Source of the DNA: Bacteroidota bacterium
Lineage (GTDB): Bacteria; Bacteroidota; Bacteroidia; Chitinophagales; Chitinophagaceae
Reading direction: 5' to 3'
DNA: 64,000 nt
Assembly (NCBI GenBank): GCA_018267915.1
Contig: JAFDXN010000025.1
Span: 1-64,000 of the forward strand
Shown here: positions 34,891-44,747 of the stretch, piece by piece
How positions within the stretch are numbered: position 1 is the stretch's first letter
How the letters are laid out: each line of letters begins with the position of its first letter
Program-made: the position numbers and the translations under genes
The notes under the pieces: generated by a model
Databases searched by the model: none
What the model saw: the letters and a program-made list of their open reading frames with translations, nothing else
Told to the model about the DNA's origin: nothing

Positions 34891-35676
34891 ATGGCCGCCT
34901 TGTTTATTTTGCTTTTTATCTCTGTTGGTATTGCGTTGCTCATCCGCGGACAGCAAAGAAAAAAGTTGCAGAAGATCGGTTCTTACCAATTGCCTGCCAA
35001 CACAAAGAATATGCTCTCCGAAAATGTTGCTTTCTACAGAGGCCTAAGTGATGCTGATAGGGTTACATTCGAAGAGCGGGTCAGGGATTTTCTCGCACGC
35101 ACATCTATCACGGGTGTTGGCGGTGTGCAGGTTACGGATAGCGACCGTTTACTGGTGGCATCAGCAGCCATAATACCGATCTTTTCCTTTCCGGACTGGC
35201 GCTATAATAACATTGACGAAGTATTGCTGTACAATGGCGCATTTAATAAAGAATATGAGCAGCAGGGCGATGGACGCGACATCGTCGGAATGGTGGGCAG
35301 CGGCGCCATGCAAGGGCAGATGATCCTGTCGCAACCGGCATTACGAAGCAGTTTTCAGCATCCCGCCGACGGTCATAATACTGCAATACACGAGTTTGTT
35401 CACTTGCTCGATAAAGCGGATGGGGCCGTGGATGGTGTACCGGAATATTTGCTGTCGAAGCCTTATATCATACCCTGGCTTAAATATATGCGCGAGATGA
35501 TCCAGTCAATTCGTGAAAAAGGAAGATCGGATATCAACTATTATGCGGCAACCAATGAAGCTGAATTTCTGGCGGTTCTGGCGGAATATTTTTTCGAGAA
35601 GCCCCAACAGTTGAGAGCACATCATCCTGAGCTCTATCAACTCCTTGACCGCATGTTCAGGCCACCAAACAAATAA
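34891..35676 (+). CDS. mtfA: MtfA-family zinc-dependent peptidase (M90)
   Basis: 261 residues. One N-terminal membrane helix (M-A-A-L-F-I-L-L-F-I-S-V-G-I-A-L), then a soluble MtfA domain. The metal motif H167-E-F-V-H171-L-L-D-K-A-D-G is exact for M90, with the third ligand glutamate in E-A-E-F-L-A-V-L-A-E-Y-F-F. In E. coli, MtfA acts on the Mlc repressor and is an aminopeptidase; the role in Bacteroidota is unknown, and the membrane anchor differs from soluble E. coli MtfA. Confidence 0.93.
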   Translation: MAALFILLFISVGIALLIRGQQRKKLQKIGSYQLPANTKNMLSENVAFYRGLSDADRVTFEERVRDFLARTSITGVGGVQVTDSDRLLVASAAIIPIFSFPDWRYNNIDEVLLYNGAFNKEYEQQGDGRDIVGMVGSGAMQGQMILSQPALRSSFQHPADGHNTAIHEFVHLLDKADGAVDGVPEYLLSKPYIIPWLKYMREMIQSIREKGRSDINYYAATNEAEFLAVLAEYFFEKPQQLRAHHPELYQLLDRMFRPPNK

Positions 35677-35682
35677 CAGGCG

Positions 35683-36513
35683 CTACCGGCCACTGTAAGC
35701 AAGGCCAAACTGCTTCCAGGTACTTGTTGTTTCAAAAAGGTCTTTTACTTCGGCAAACCTGGCGGCGGCCCTGGCTCCTTCCATCTGCGGGTCATTCGGA
35801 TTTTGTGATGCCAGCCTCATTTTTTCTTCTATATTCCTGATCTGTTCCGGCAATTCGAAGCTGTTGATGGCGAAGCAAATGCTTATCGGCCTCCCCTCGT
35901 CATTTCTTTTCAGGTATTGCCGGCCATAAATTGCTTTGAATGGAATTGATGCCTCCCAAACCATAGTATTGTCACTGTCATTAATGGCAATACGAACTTT
36001 TATGCCACAGGTATTTTCCTGCATTACCTCAGCAACGCCGTTGCAGTTTTTAAACCCGTAAAGCGAGAGCTGCGTTGCGCTGTCGAGTGCCATTCGTGCT
36101 CTTTCCCGCAGGCGTTCTTGCTTATCCTTAGCCGTTGTATTTATTTTTTCCGCAGGTATCTGGGCCTTTTGCCTGGTAAGCGGATAATCGATAGCTATAC
36201 CCTGGCTGTGCGCGCCGGTGGTGTCTATCCACAATTTCATCCCTGTGCGCAATATCTTTAATTGCGTTTTTGGATCTGCCGTCGACATCGTCACATATAA
36301 TGCTGCCATATCATTCGAGACGGCGTACATAAATTTCGTATGAGTATCCGCAAAAGGGTAAGGTGAAGGCCAGTCATTATTGCGGCCATCTACCACAATA
36401 GCTTGTTCCTGCCAGGTACCCGGGAGGCCTAATCTTGTACTTTTTTTGTACGTACGGCAAGCTGTTACAATGACAATTAAAATGCAGCATGTTACGAAAG
36501 CGGCTTTCATCAT
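35683..36513 (-). CDS. Lipoprotein with DOMON/CBM9-like domain
   Basis: 276 residues. Signal sequence with a lipobox-like V-T-A-C at residue 19, so probably membrane-anchored. An early D-G-R-N-N-D-W-P-S strand, then F-M-Y-A-V-S-N-D-M-A-A-L-Y-V and M-K-L-W-I-D-T-T-G, follow the order seen in CBM9/DOMON-like sugar- or heme-binding sandwiches. This is a weak fold-level resemblance. It converges on mtfA with 6 bp between stops. No function is proposed. Confidence 0.75.
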   Translation of the reverse strand: MMKAAFVTCCILIVIVTACRTYKKSTRLGLPGTWQEQAIVVDGRNNDWPSPYPFADTHTKFMYAVSNDMAALYVTMSTADPKTQLKILRTGMKLWIDTTGAHSQGIAIDYPLTRQKAQIPAEKINTTAKDKQERLRERARMALDSATQLSLYGFKNCNGVAEVMQENTCGIKVRIAINDSDNTMVWEASIPFKAIYGRQYLKRNDEGRPISICFAINSFELPEQIRNIEEKMRLASQNPNDPQMEGARAAARFAEVKDLFETTSTWKQFGLAYSGR

Positions 36514-36693
36514 AGTAAGCGAAAATTACCAAAAAGCACCAGTATTATAGCTGCCGGTTTAAAAACACCCCTATAATTAGATATAAGAAAATATAGAAAT
36601 TTTCTTTTTTTAACAAAACATTGTCATATCTTACATAGGAGAATGGGTATTGCCTCCCCAAGGCAACTCGTTCAACAAACTTGTACGCATTTT

Positions 36694-39393
36694 ATGAACA
36701 AACTTTACACAGGCCCCTGCTTTGCATGGCGTAAAGCGGCAGTTTTCGGCGTCCTTATCACGCTTAGCCTATTCGGCACAACCAATTCCCCGGCACAGCT
36801 TGTAGTTACCAATAATCAAACGGCTGTTCAGTTAGTATCGCGTTTTGTAGGCTCGGGGGTAACCGTCTACAACCAGCAATTGAATTGCCAATCTACACAC
36901 AACGGTGTTTTCACCGCCACTAATACCAACCTGGGCTTAACCGGTGGTGTATTGTTGAGCACAGGTCCGGTGAACAGCATTGCAGGACCTGCCCAGGTAA
37001 ATTTCGGTTCGAATATTGCCCAGGATGTGAACGGAGTACCGGGTGATCCTGACCTGAACGCAATTATAGGCAGTCCCGGCTTCGATGCCTGCGCATTGAG
37101 CTTCAATTTTGTCCCGAATATAGATACAGCTACGATGCTGCATTTCCAGTATGTCTTCGGTTCCGACGAGTATCCGGAGTATGCATGCTCGCAATTCAAT
37201 GACGTGTTTGCGTTCATGATAACCGGCCCCAATTTTACGCCAAATCAGAATATTGCCTTGGTGCCGAACACCAATATACCGGTGGCCATTAATAGCATCA
37301 ATGGCCCTCCGTACAATTATCCCATCGCCACCTGCAATGCTATGGGGCCCGGCTCGCCTTTTACTCAATATTACATTGACAACAATGGCGGCCAAACCAT
37401 CGCTTTCGATGGCTTTACAGTGGTGATGGACGCACAGGCACTGCTCCAGCCTTGCGATACCTATCACATCAAGCTCGCGATCCAGAATACGGGTGATGAA
37501 GCATACCAGTCCGGCGTTTTTCTCAGGGAGAATAGTTTCGTGGTTGATACCGTGAGCTTTAGCGCTGCCGGCTACATACCTACCAATGGGGGCTATCTCG
37601 TAGAGGGCTGTACCCCGACAGATATTACATTTACCCGCGACTCGGCCCTGCCGCAAAGGCGTAAGATATGTCTTGAGATAGACGGTACGGCCACCAACGG
37701 GACCGACTATCCTTTCCTGGCCGATAGCATCGTGATCCAGCCTTTTGAAACATCTGCAACCATGACGGTAACACCATTGCTGGATGGCTTGACCGAACCT
37801 GTAGAGACGGTGATCATAAAGCGTATCAATTGCTGCACACATGCTGCTGTAGACAGCATAACATTGCATATTCAGGATTCCCTTCAGATGACCCTGCTAA
37901 CGCCCGACACCTTCTTCTGTGCAGGTAGCTCACACTCCACAGAACTTCATGTGACAGGCGACACCGCTTACCATTATTCCTGGACACCTGCCGATGGCGT
38001 GGCAGATTCCACCGATACGCTCACGATGACATCTCCGCCGCCTACCCAGACAACGACGTATACAGTAACAGCAAGTTACCCCGGTTGTCCGAGTGTATCG
38101 CGGTCAACTACAGTCACCATCGATCCGCTTCCGATGGTTAACGTACGAAAGGACACCGCAATCTGCGCTTATGACAATATCTTGCTGTCCGCAATGGTTG
38201 ACCCTCCGAACGGCACTTACACTTATACATGGTCGCCACCTGGTAATCTCAGTGACCCTACGGTATTACAACCCACATTCCATACCGATACTTTGGGTAC
38301 ATACAAATATGTATTGACGGTAGCAACACCGCACAACTGCCTTGGGTCGGATTCCGTTAAAATAAAAACGCTTCGCGTACCCACTGTTGACATATCTGAA
38401 GACTCAGTGGCGTTCTGTACACACAACCGGTACCATATGCACGTCACTATGTTCCCTAACAACATCACTAATTTCAACTGGACGCCCGCTACTTACCTGA
38501 ACAATCCCAACGTAAAAGAACCGGTTTACTATTCAGATGATGTAAACCTGACACACTACGTGCTTACGGTTACCACATCTGACAATTGTAAAGCATCGGA
38601 CACTATAGATATACAAACATATACTGTACCTATCGCACACATCCTTACAGACGATACAATTGTGTGCCTCAAAGATTCGATGCAGTTGATGCTGGATATA
38701 ATTCCCGCCGACTCGGCTGGTACTTATACTTACAACTGGATGCCTACCCGAGGTGTCAGCGACCCCACTGCAATGCAGCCCATGTTCCTCCTGCAGACCA
38801 CGGAATGGATACCCTTGCACGTTGACGTCACAACGCCCATGGGCTGCAAGGCCAGCGACGATGCAGTAATCAAGACGTCTGCTCCCGTGCACATCACAGC
38901 GACAAAAAATACGATCATACCTTACGGCAATAGCATCCATTTGAATGCCGATGGTGCTTATTATTATTACTGGACCCCTACCCTATACCTTGACAATGCT
39001 AATATAAAGGATCCGATAGCTACTCCAAACGAGCCGACCATATACACGGTGTACGCCATGGCTGACGATGGCATATGCCGAGACACTGCAACTGTGTTTG
39101 TAGATATTGACTACAATATGACCGAGTTCATACCAAGCGCCTTCACGCCTAATGGCGACGGCAAAAATGATGTCTTTAAAGCATTCAATATGAAGTTCCA
39201 GCGCCTGCTTGAATTCAGGGTGTATAATCGTTGGGGTGCTAAGGTTTTCGAAACCACCGACCAAACGCAGGGATGGGATGGCAACTACAATGGCCAGGCT
39301 TGCGATGCCGGGGTGTATAACTATGTAATTAGGGTCGCCCGTCCTGACGGCACTCAGAAATTGTATACTGGCGACGTGACGCTGCTACGGTAA
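36694..39393 (+). CDS. Gliding-motility-associated / T9SS type B surface protein
   Basis: 899 residues from ATG 36694 (an ATG 17 codons earlier, 36643, is possible; both give an N-terminal hydrophobic segment ending S-P-A-Q). A choice-of-anchor L domain follows (L-V-S-R-F-V-G-S-G-V-T-V, V-L-L-S-T-G, F-G-S-D-E-Y-P-E-Y). Next come a Calx-beta-like stretch and several PKD/SprB-like repeats (Y-x-W-x-P pattern). The C-terminal 85 residues are the type B sorting domain (F-T-P-N-G-D-G-K-N-D-V-F, V-Y-N-R-W-G-A-K-V-F, W-D-G-N-Y-N-G), so it is a T9SS cargo of the SprB/gliding class. Adhesion is likely; target unknown. Confidence 0.92.
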   Translation: MNKLYTGPCFAWRKAAVFGVLITLSLFGTTNSPAQLVVTNNQTAVQLVSRFVGSGVTVYNQQLNCQSTHNGVFTATNTNLGLTGGVLLSTGPVNSIAGPAQVNFGSNIAQDVNGVPGDPDLNAIIGSPGFDACALSFNFVPNIDTATMLHFQYVFGSDEYPEYACSQFNDVFAFMITGPNFTPNQNIALVPNTNIPVAINSINGPPYNYPIATCNAMGPGSPFTQYYIDNNGGQTIAFDGFTVVMDAQALLQPCDTYHIKLAIQNTGDEAYQSGVFLRENSFVVDTVSFSAAGYIPTNGGYLVEGCTPTDITFTRDSALPQRRKICLEIDGTATNGTDYPFLADSIVIQPFETSATMTVTPLLDGLTEPVETVIIKRINCCTHAAVDSITLHIQDSLQMTLLTPDTFFCAGSSHSTELHVTGDTAYHYSWTPADGVADSTDTLTMTSPPPTQTTTYTVTASYPGCPSVSRSTTVTIDPLPMVNVRKDTAICAYDNILLSAMVDPPNGTYTYTWSPPGNLSDPTVLQPTFHTDTLGTYKYVLTVATPHNCLGSDSVKIKTLRVPTVDISEDSVAFCTHNRYHMHVTMFPNNITNFNWTPATYLNNPNVKEPVYYSDDVNLTHYVLTVTTSDNCKASDTIDIQTYTVPIAHILTDDTIVCLKDSMQLMLDIIPADSAGTYTYNWMPTRGVSDPTAMQPMFLLQTTEWIPLHVDVTTPMGCKASDDAVIKTSAPVHITATKNTIIPYGNSIHLNADGAYYYYWTPTLYLDNANIKDPIATPNEPTIYTVYAMADDGICRDTATVFVDIDYNMTEFIPSAFTPNGDGKNDVFKAFNMKFQRLLEFRVYNRWGAKVFETTDQTQGWDGNYNGQACDAGVYNYVIRVARPDGTQKLYTGDVTLLR

Positions 39394-39415
39394 TACCAGT
39401 AAAGCATAAAGTAAA

Positions 39416-39453
39416 AAGAGTCCCGCCCCGCGTATCGCGGGGCGGGACTCTTT
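39416..39453. terminator. Very strong bidirectional terminator
   Basis: Perfect 17-bp GC-rich stem (AAAGAGTCCCGCCCCGCG with its complement) around a TAT loop, flanked by A and T runs; separates the type B protein from the converging adenosyltransferase gene. Confidence 0.9.
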
Positions 39454-39462
39454 ATGTCAGTG

Positions 39463-40023
39463 TCATATTCTCGCTCTCCAGGGAATCTCTTCCGCCCCGT
39501 TGATGTGTCCGAGATATCTGGCCAGTACAAAAAGCAAGTCGGATAATCTATTGAGATAGGGTATTATCAGCTCTTGTATTTTCTCACCTTGCTCGTGCAT
39601 CATTACGCAAATGCGTTCGGCCCTGCGGCACACACAGCGGGCCACATGGCAGGTCGATGCAGCAAGATTACCGCCCGGTATGATAAAAGATCGCATCTCC
39701 GGCAGTGTCTCATTCATCTCATCAATGCGTTGCTCCAGCCAGGTGATGTCACTCTCATGGAGATCCGGCAATTTCATTTTAACGTCCTTATTCGGGGCGG
39801 TCGCCAGTTCTGAACCGACCGTAAACAGGCGGTCCTGTATCTCACGCAGCCAGCTGCTGATCCCTGCATTAGCAGCCATATCGTTCACCATTCCCAGGTA
39901 GGAGTTCAGTTCGTCCACCGTTCCATAGCTCTCGATGCGGATATTGCTCTTCGAAACGCGCACGCCACCTATCAGGCTGGTGCTGCCCTTGTCTCCTGTT
40001 TTGGTATATATCTTAAAAGCCAT
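39463..40023 (-). CDS. Cob(I)yrinic acid a,c-diamide adenosyltransferase (PduO type)
   Basis: 186 residues. The N-terminal ATP loop Y-T-K-T-G-D-K-G-S-T-S-L and the late V-A-R-C-V-C-R-R-A-E-R are the PduO signatures; five-helix bundle layout. Transfers adenosyl from ATP to cob(I)alamin to make coenzyme B12. It starts 11 bp after the LolD/MacB-type ATPase gene on the same strand, so they are probably cotranscribed, though no functional link is evident. Confidence 0.95.
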   Translation of the reverse strand: MAFKIYTKTGDKGSTSLIGGVRVSKSNIRIESYGTVDELNSYLGMVNDMAANAGISSWLREIQDRLFTVGSELATAPNKDVKMKLPDLHESDITWLEQRIDEMNETLPEMRSFIIPGGNLAASTCHVARCVCRRAERICVMMHEQGEKIQELIIPYLNRLSDLLFVLARYLGHINGAEEIPWRARI

Positions 40024-40034
40024 TCCCTGATTTG

Positions 40035-40739
40035 TTAAGGCTGTGCAGCCACCTGTTTTATACGTGTGTCGGTCTCCACCAGTCCGTCTTTGATCTTTAC
40101 AATGCGGTGCGTGAAATTGGCAATATCTTCCTCGTGCGTTACTAATACAACGGTATTGCCTTGGGCATGTATTTTGCCAAACAGCTCCATGATCTCAACA
40201 GACGTCTTACTATCCAGGTTGCCTGTTGGCTCATCCGCAAGTATCAGTGCGGGATCATTGATCAGGGCCCTTGCAATGGCCACACGTTGGCTCTGCCCAC
40301 CCGATAGTTCGTTCGGTTTGTGATGTGCCCTGTCGCCAAGCCCCACTTTATCCAGCATCGCTCTTGCCCGCTCCTCACGTTCTGCTTTGCCAACTCCTGC
40401 GTAAATAAGCGGCAAAGCCACATTTTCCCATGCAGTAAGGCGCGGCAGCAGGTTAAACTGCTGGAAAACAAACCCGATCTCCGTATTCCGCACATCGGCC
40501 AGTTCATTGTCCTCCATCCGGCTTACATTCTTCCCGTTCAGTATATATTCACCTGCAGTAGGCGTATCCAGGCAGCCGAGTATATTCATCAATGTACTCT
40601 TTCCCGAACCCGAGGGGCCCATTAGGGCTACATATTCATTCTTCACGATAAGCAGATCTATTCCCTTAAGCACAGGCAATTCTTGTTTGCCCAGGTAATA
40701 ACTCTTCTTAATGTCATTGAGCCTTATTATTTCTTCCAT
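40035..40739 (-). CDS. ABC transporter ATPase, LolD/MacB type
   Basis: 234 residues from ATG 40739; an upstream in-frame extension to 40940 would lie across the divergent ispE and is not conserved. Walker [10 protein letters not shown], signature L-S-G-G-Q-S-Q-R-V, Walker [13 protein letters not shown], and H-switch in V-T-H-E-E all intact. This type drives lipoprotein release or efflux through MacB/LolCE-type permeases, which are not in this window. Confidence 0.93.
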   Translation of the reverse strand: MEEIIRLNDIKKSYYLGKQELPVLKGIDLLIVKNEYVALMGPSGSGKSTLMNILGCLDTPTAGEYILNGKNVSRMEDNELADVRNTEIGFVFQQFNLLPRLTAWENVALPLIYAGVGKAEREERARAMLDKVGLGDRAHHKPNELSGGQSQRVAIARALINDPALILADEPTGNLDSKTSVEIMELFGKIHAQGNTVVLVTHEEDIANFTHRIVKIKDGLVETDTRIKQVAAQP

Positions 40740-40784
40740 CTGCTCGTTGTGAGTTTCAAAAATACATATAATTTCACCAAGCTT

Positions 40785-41588
40785 ATGCTCTGCTTCCCCA
40801 ACTGCAAGATCAACCTGGGCCTGTACGTTACAGAACGTCGCGATGACGGATATCACAACATTGAGACAGTTTTTTATCCTTTGCCATGGGAGGATGTGCT
40901 GGAGATAGTCCCTTCCGATAAGACAGAGCTCCATCTTCACGGCAAGAGTATCACCGGCGACTCAAAGAGTAACCTTGTGTTAAAGGCATTTGCGCTATTA
41001 AAAGAGCAATTTGGTGATGCTATCCCAAACCTTGATATACACCTGCTTAAAAATATCCCGATGGGCGCCGGCCTTGGCGGTGGTTCATCGGACGGAGCTT
41101 TTATGCTCAAGTTGCTGAACGATTATTGTAATTTAGACCTGGACGATAAAACATTGGCAGCTCTGGCGTTAAGGCTTGGCAGTGATTGCCCTTTTTTCAT
41201 ACACAACACGCCGCAGTTTGCCGAGGGCCGTGGTGAACAGATGACACCTATCCCACTCGACCTTTCCGGTTACAGCATACAAGTTATTTGTCCTCGTATT
41301 CATGTAGCCACGGCTACAGCTTTCAAATCAATCAATCCCCGCCCGGCCCAATTTGACCTGCGTAAGCTCGATGCTGTCCCGGTTACTCAATGGAAACAGC
41401 ATATACATAACGATTTCGAAAAACCTGTATTTCGTGATTACCCGCAAATAGCATCTATCAAGGATTATCTTTATGCAGAAGGTGCCCTTTTTGCATCTAT
41501 GAGTGGCAGCGGTAGCAGCGTTTTCGGAATATTTGAAAAAGGCAAAAAAGCGGAGACCAAAAGCTACCCTGAAACGTTCTATATTTGA
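40785..41588 (+). CDS. ispE: 4-diphosphocytidyl-2-C-methyl-D-erythritol kinase
   Basis: 267 residues from ATG 40785, where the family begins ([12 protein letters not shown]). GHMP kinase with the ATP loop [12 protein letters not shown] and S-G-S-G-S-S-V-F-G near the end. Fourth enzyme of the MEP pathway. It is a little shorter than E. coli IspE, as usual in Bacteroidota. Divergent from the ABC ATPase with 45 bp between starts. Confidence 0.95.
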   Translation: MLCFPNCKINLGLYVTERRDDGYHNIETVFYPLPWEDVLEIVPSDKTELHLHGKSITGDSKSNLVLKAFALLKEQFGDAIPNLDIHLLKNIPMGAGLGGGSSDGAFMLKLLNDYCNLDLDDKTLAALALRLGSDCPFFIHNTPQFAEGRGEQMTPIPLDLSGYSIQVICPRIHVATATAFKSINPRPAQFDLRKLDAVPVTQWKQHIHNDFEKPVFRDYPQIASIKDYLYAEGALFASMSGSGSSVFGIFEKGKKAETKSYPETFYI

Positions 41589-41620
41589 TGTTATTGGCCG
41601 CCCCTGCCTGTTTAATTGCT

Positions 41621-41628
41621 TATTTTTG
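41621..41628 (+). promoter_or_regulatory. -7 box for the GH3-serine hydrolase gene
   Basis: TATTTTTG, 5 bp before the ATG at 41634; a TTG lies 24 bp upstream. The mRNA would be essentially leaderless. Confidence 0.5.
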
Positions 41629-41633
41629 TTATC

Positions 41634-44600
41634 ATGAGTCTTACCCGTTTCCAAGCGTTCATCTATAGTATTTTATTGATATCCTATGCCACCGTTGCCC
41701 GTGCCGACGACAATGCCAAAAAGCAATGGGTGGACGATACCTACAACAAACTAAGCCTTGAAGAACGTATCGGCCAACTGTTCATGGTGGCAGCTTATTC
41801 CGGCGGTCCTGACTTCAATGAAGATAAGATCGAAGCCTTACTCAATAACCACCAGATAGGCGGTTTGATATTCATGCAGGGAGGGCCAGCAAGGCAGGCT
41901 GTGCTCACCAATAGATATCAAAACATGGCGCAGGTGCCATTGCTTATAGGCATGGATGCCGAATGGGGCCTTGGCATGCGCCTCGACAGCGTAGCTAATT
42001 TTCCCAAGGCCATGATGCTCGGCGCCACGCGCGATACAGCATTGGCTTACGCAGTGGGTGTGGCCATAGGTAAGCAATGTAATCGCCTGGGTGTACATAT
42101 AGATTTTGCCCCCGTGGTAGACGTGAACAACAACCCCAACAACCCCGTGATCAACGCCCGCTCTTTTGGCGAGGATAAAACAAGGGTTGCCAAAATGGGC
42201 ATTGCTTACATGAACGGCCTTCAGAGCCAGGGAGTGATAGCGTGTGCCAAACATTTCCCCGGACACGGCGACACCGATGCCGATTCACATACAGATCTGC
42301 CTGTGATCCGCAAATCAATGGCGCAACTCGAGAACCTCGAACTATATCCTTTCAAGCAACTCATTGACGCAGGCGTAAAAAGCGTGATGATAGCACACCT
42401 CGAAGTGCCCGCACTGGAAACGGAACCGCATGTGCCCACCACGCTATCTAAAAACACGGTTACCAACCTGCTTAAAAAGAAAATGGGCTTTAAGGGCCTC
42501 ATTTTTACTGATGCCCTGAATATGAAAGGCGTGACGAAATACTTCCCCGAAGGAGAAGACGACCTCAGGGCCTTCATGGCTGGTAACGATGTATTGCTCT
42601 TTTCACAAAATGTGCCGGTAGCCATCGCCAAAATAAAAGACGCACTGGAGAAGGGAACAGTAACTGAAGAACACCTGGAAAATAGCGTAAAGAAAATACT
42701 GGCTGCCAAATATGATGCAGGCTTAACGAAAGCAAAACGCATCAATCCTGAGTGGGCCGCGCAGGACCTGAACGATGCCGTAGTAACCCTGCGTACAAGA
42801 GTAAGTAACAAAGCTATCACCTTGGTATCCGATAAAAATAAAGTACTCGACAAAACAGCGGCTGAAAATACCACTATCGGTTACGTAGGTGTGAATGCCG
42901 ACAAAACAACAAAGTTGTATGAAGACCTGCAGGCAACATTCGAAGACATGAAGGCCGACTGGCTGCCTAAAGGTAGTTCTGGAACAGACGCTAACACCAT
43001 ACTACAGAATATCAGCAAGAACGACGCAACCTTTGTGGTCATCCATAACATGGGCACTTATCCGCTCTCTTCGGGTCATTACGGGCTTGATGATAATCAA
43101 ATGGCCTTTCTTGTAAAAGCCTCTAAGCTGAAGAATGTAATGATAGTCGACATGGGCAACCCCAACCTGCTCAGCAAAATGTGTGATACCAAATCGGCAA
43201 TGGTGGGTTATGAAGACGATTCTATTTCAGAAGCTTCAATGGCACGCGCCATACTGGGTGAGAAAAACATTACCGGCTTGCTGCCGGTATCGCCCTGCCC
43301 TGCCATGAAGTCTCCCGCCAATGCCGCAGAGCCCATCATTGTAAAAGCAAAGCCGGCACAACGAGCAAAGAAAATAACAAGCACTGAGTTTAGCCAGGAT
43401 GCAGGCGTGGTAAACCCTGACATGCTAGACAAACTGAGCATGTTCATCCAACGCAGCATCGTAGATGGAGCCTTTCCCGGCTGCAGGGTCCTTGCCGCGA
43501 AAAACGGTACCATATTTTACGATAAGAGCTTTGGGTACTACACTTATAGCAAAACAAAGGCCGTAGACGAAAACACGCTCTATGATGTAGCATCCTGCAC
43601 AAAAGTGCTGGCCACAACGCTTGCGGTGATGAAACTTTATGAGACCGGCAAGCTAGACCTGAACAAAACACTCGGCGACTACCTGTCCTGGACACACAAC
43701 ACCAATAAAGCCGGCCTGCACATTAAAGACCTGCTGATGCACCAGGCCGGGCTAAAAAGCTGGATACCGTTCTACCGTGAAACACTCGATGCGAGCGGTG
43801 GCCCCCGCAGCGACCTGTACCGCAAAGAAGCAAACGATAAATTCAGTGTAGAAGTAGCGAAAGGCCTGTACCTGCGCAACGACTATGTAGATACCATTTG
43901 GGATAAGATATTGACCAGCCCGCTGGAAAATAAAGGCCGTTACGTGTACAGCGATCTTGACTTCTATTTCCTTGCTGCCGTCGTCGAAAAGATCACCGGT
44001 AAGACCATCAATAAGTATGTTGAGGATCAATTCTACAAACCAATGGGCCTCAAAAACATCACTTATCTGCCTCTCCAGAAGTTTGACAAAAGCGATATCG
44101 CCCCAACCGAGAATGACATGAGCTGGAGGCAGCAACTCTTGCAAGGTTATGTGCACGATCCCGGCGCAGCTATGTTTGGCGGCGTGGCCGGCCATGCAGG
44201 CATTTTTGCAACAGCAGGCGACGTGGCAGCCATATTCCAGATGCTGCTCAACAAAGGCAGCTACAATGGAAAAAGCTACTTCAGAAAAGAAACTGTCGAC
44301 CTTTTTACCGCTTACCATTCCACCATCAGTCGCCGTGGCTATGGCTTTGATAAGCCGGTAGCCGATAACAACGATGCCGTGTGCACCAGCAACTACTGCA
44401 GCGGCTATACCTTCGGCCACCAGGGCTTTACCGGCACCTGCGTTTGGGCCGATCCCGGTACAGGTGTAACATTTGTGTTCTTGTCGAACAGGGTGAACCC
44501 AAGCTCAGAAAATAACAAGATCAACCATCTGAATGTGCGCACTGTTGCACAAGACTACATTTACCAGTCGCTTGGTTTACCGCAAAACAAGGAACGGAAA

Positions 44601-44636
44601 GAGATTTACCAGAAACAGACAGGCAAAGTAAAGTAG
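41634..44636 (+). CDS. Secreted fusion: GH3 (NagZ-like) plus serine beta-lactamase-type hydrolase
   Basis: 1000 residues with a signal peptide (F-I-Y-S-I-L-L-I-S-Y-A, cut near V-A-R-A). Residues about 30-390 form a GH3 N-terminal domain with K-H-F-P-G-H-G-D-T-D-A-D-S-H near 205, the NagZ beta-N-acetylglucosaminidase motif including the catalytic His loop. A GH3 C-domain-like linker follows, then a class C beta-lactamase/PBP4-type domain: S654-C-T-K657 nucleophile, Y-S-D at the second motif and H-Q-G at the third. Suggests processing of peptidoglycan fragments at the surface: sugar cleavage by one half, peptide or ester cleavage by the other. Such fusions exist in Bacteroidota. Confidence 0.93.
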   Translation: MSLTRFQAFIYSILLISYATVARADDNAKKQWVDDTYNKLSLEERIGQLFMVAAYSGGPDFNEDKIEALLNNHQIGGLIFMQGGPARQAVLTNRYQNMAQVPLLIGMDAEWGLGMRLDSVANFPKAMMLGATRDTALAYAVGVAIGKQCNRLGVHIDFAPVVDVNNNPNNPVINARSFGEDKTRVAKMGIAYMNGLQSQGVIACAKHFPGHGDTDADSHTDLPVIRKSMAQLENLELYPFKQLIDAGVKSVMIAHLEVPALETEPHVPTTLSKNTVTNLLKKKMGFKGLIFTDALNMKGVTKYFPEGEDDLRAFMAGNDVLLFSQNVPVAIAKIKDALEKGTVTEEHLENSVKKILAAKYDAGLTKAKRINPEWAAQDLNDAVVTLRTRVSNKAITLVSDKNKVLDKTAAENTTIGYVGVNADKTTKLYEDLQATFEDMKADWLPKGSSGTDANTILQNISKNDATFVVIHNMGTYPLSSGHYGLDDNQMAFLVKASKLKNVMIVDMGNPNLLSKMCDTKSAMVGYEDDSISEASMARAILGEKNITGLLPVSPCPAMKSPANAAEPIIVKAKPAQRAKKITSTEFSQDAGVVNPDMLDKLSMFIQRSIVDGAFPGCRVLAAKNGTIFYDKSFGYYTYSKTKAVDENTLYDVASCTKVLATTLAVMKLYETGKLDLNKTLGDYLSWTHNTNKAGLHIKDLLMHQAGLKSWIPFYRETLDASGGPRSDLYRKEANDKFSVEVAKGLYLRNDYVDTIWDKILTSPLENKGRYVYSDLDFYFLAAVVEKITGKTINKYVEDQFYKPMGLKNITYLPLQKFDKSDIAPTENDMSWRQQLLQGYVHDPGAAMFGGVAGHAGIFATAGDVAAIFQMLLNKGSYNGKSYFRKETVDLFTAYHSTISRRGYGFDKPVADNNDAVCTSNYCSGYTFGHQGFTGTCVWADPGTGVTFVFLSNRVNPSSENNKINHLNVRTVAQDYIYQSLGLPQNKERKEIYQKQTGKVK

Positions 44637-44681
44637 CACGTCCATGTTATTGATTTTTACGGAACTTTAACATATTCCCAT

Positions 44682-44699
44682 TTTGTTCGTTTGAACAAA
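44682..44699. promoter_or_regulatory. Inverted repeat upstream of the TonB-type barrel
   Basis: TTTGTTC / GAACAAA separated by 4 bp, 49 bp before the ATG at 44748. Possible operator or 5' hairpin. Confidence 0.3.
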
Positions 44700-44747
44700 T
44701 GTTCTCATTTTTGTCGCATTAATTTCATCCAGCTCCAAACTTCACGC

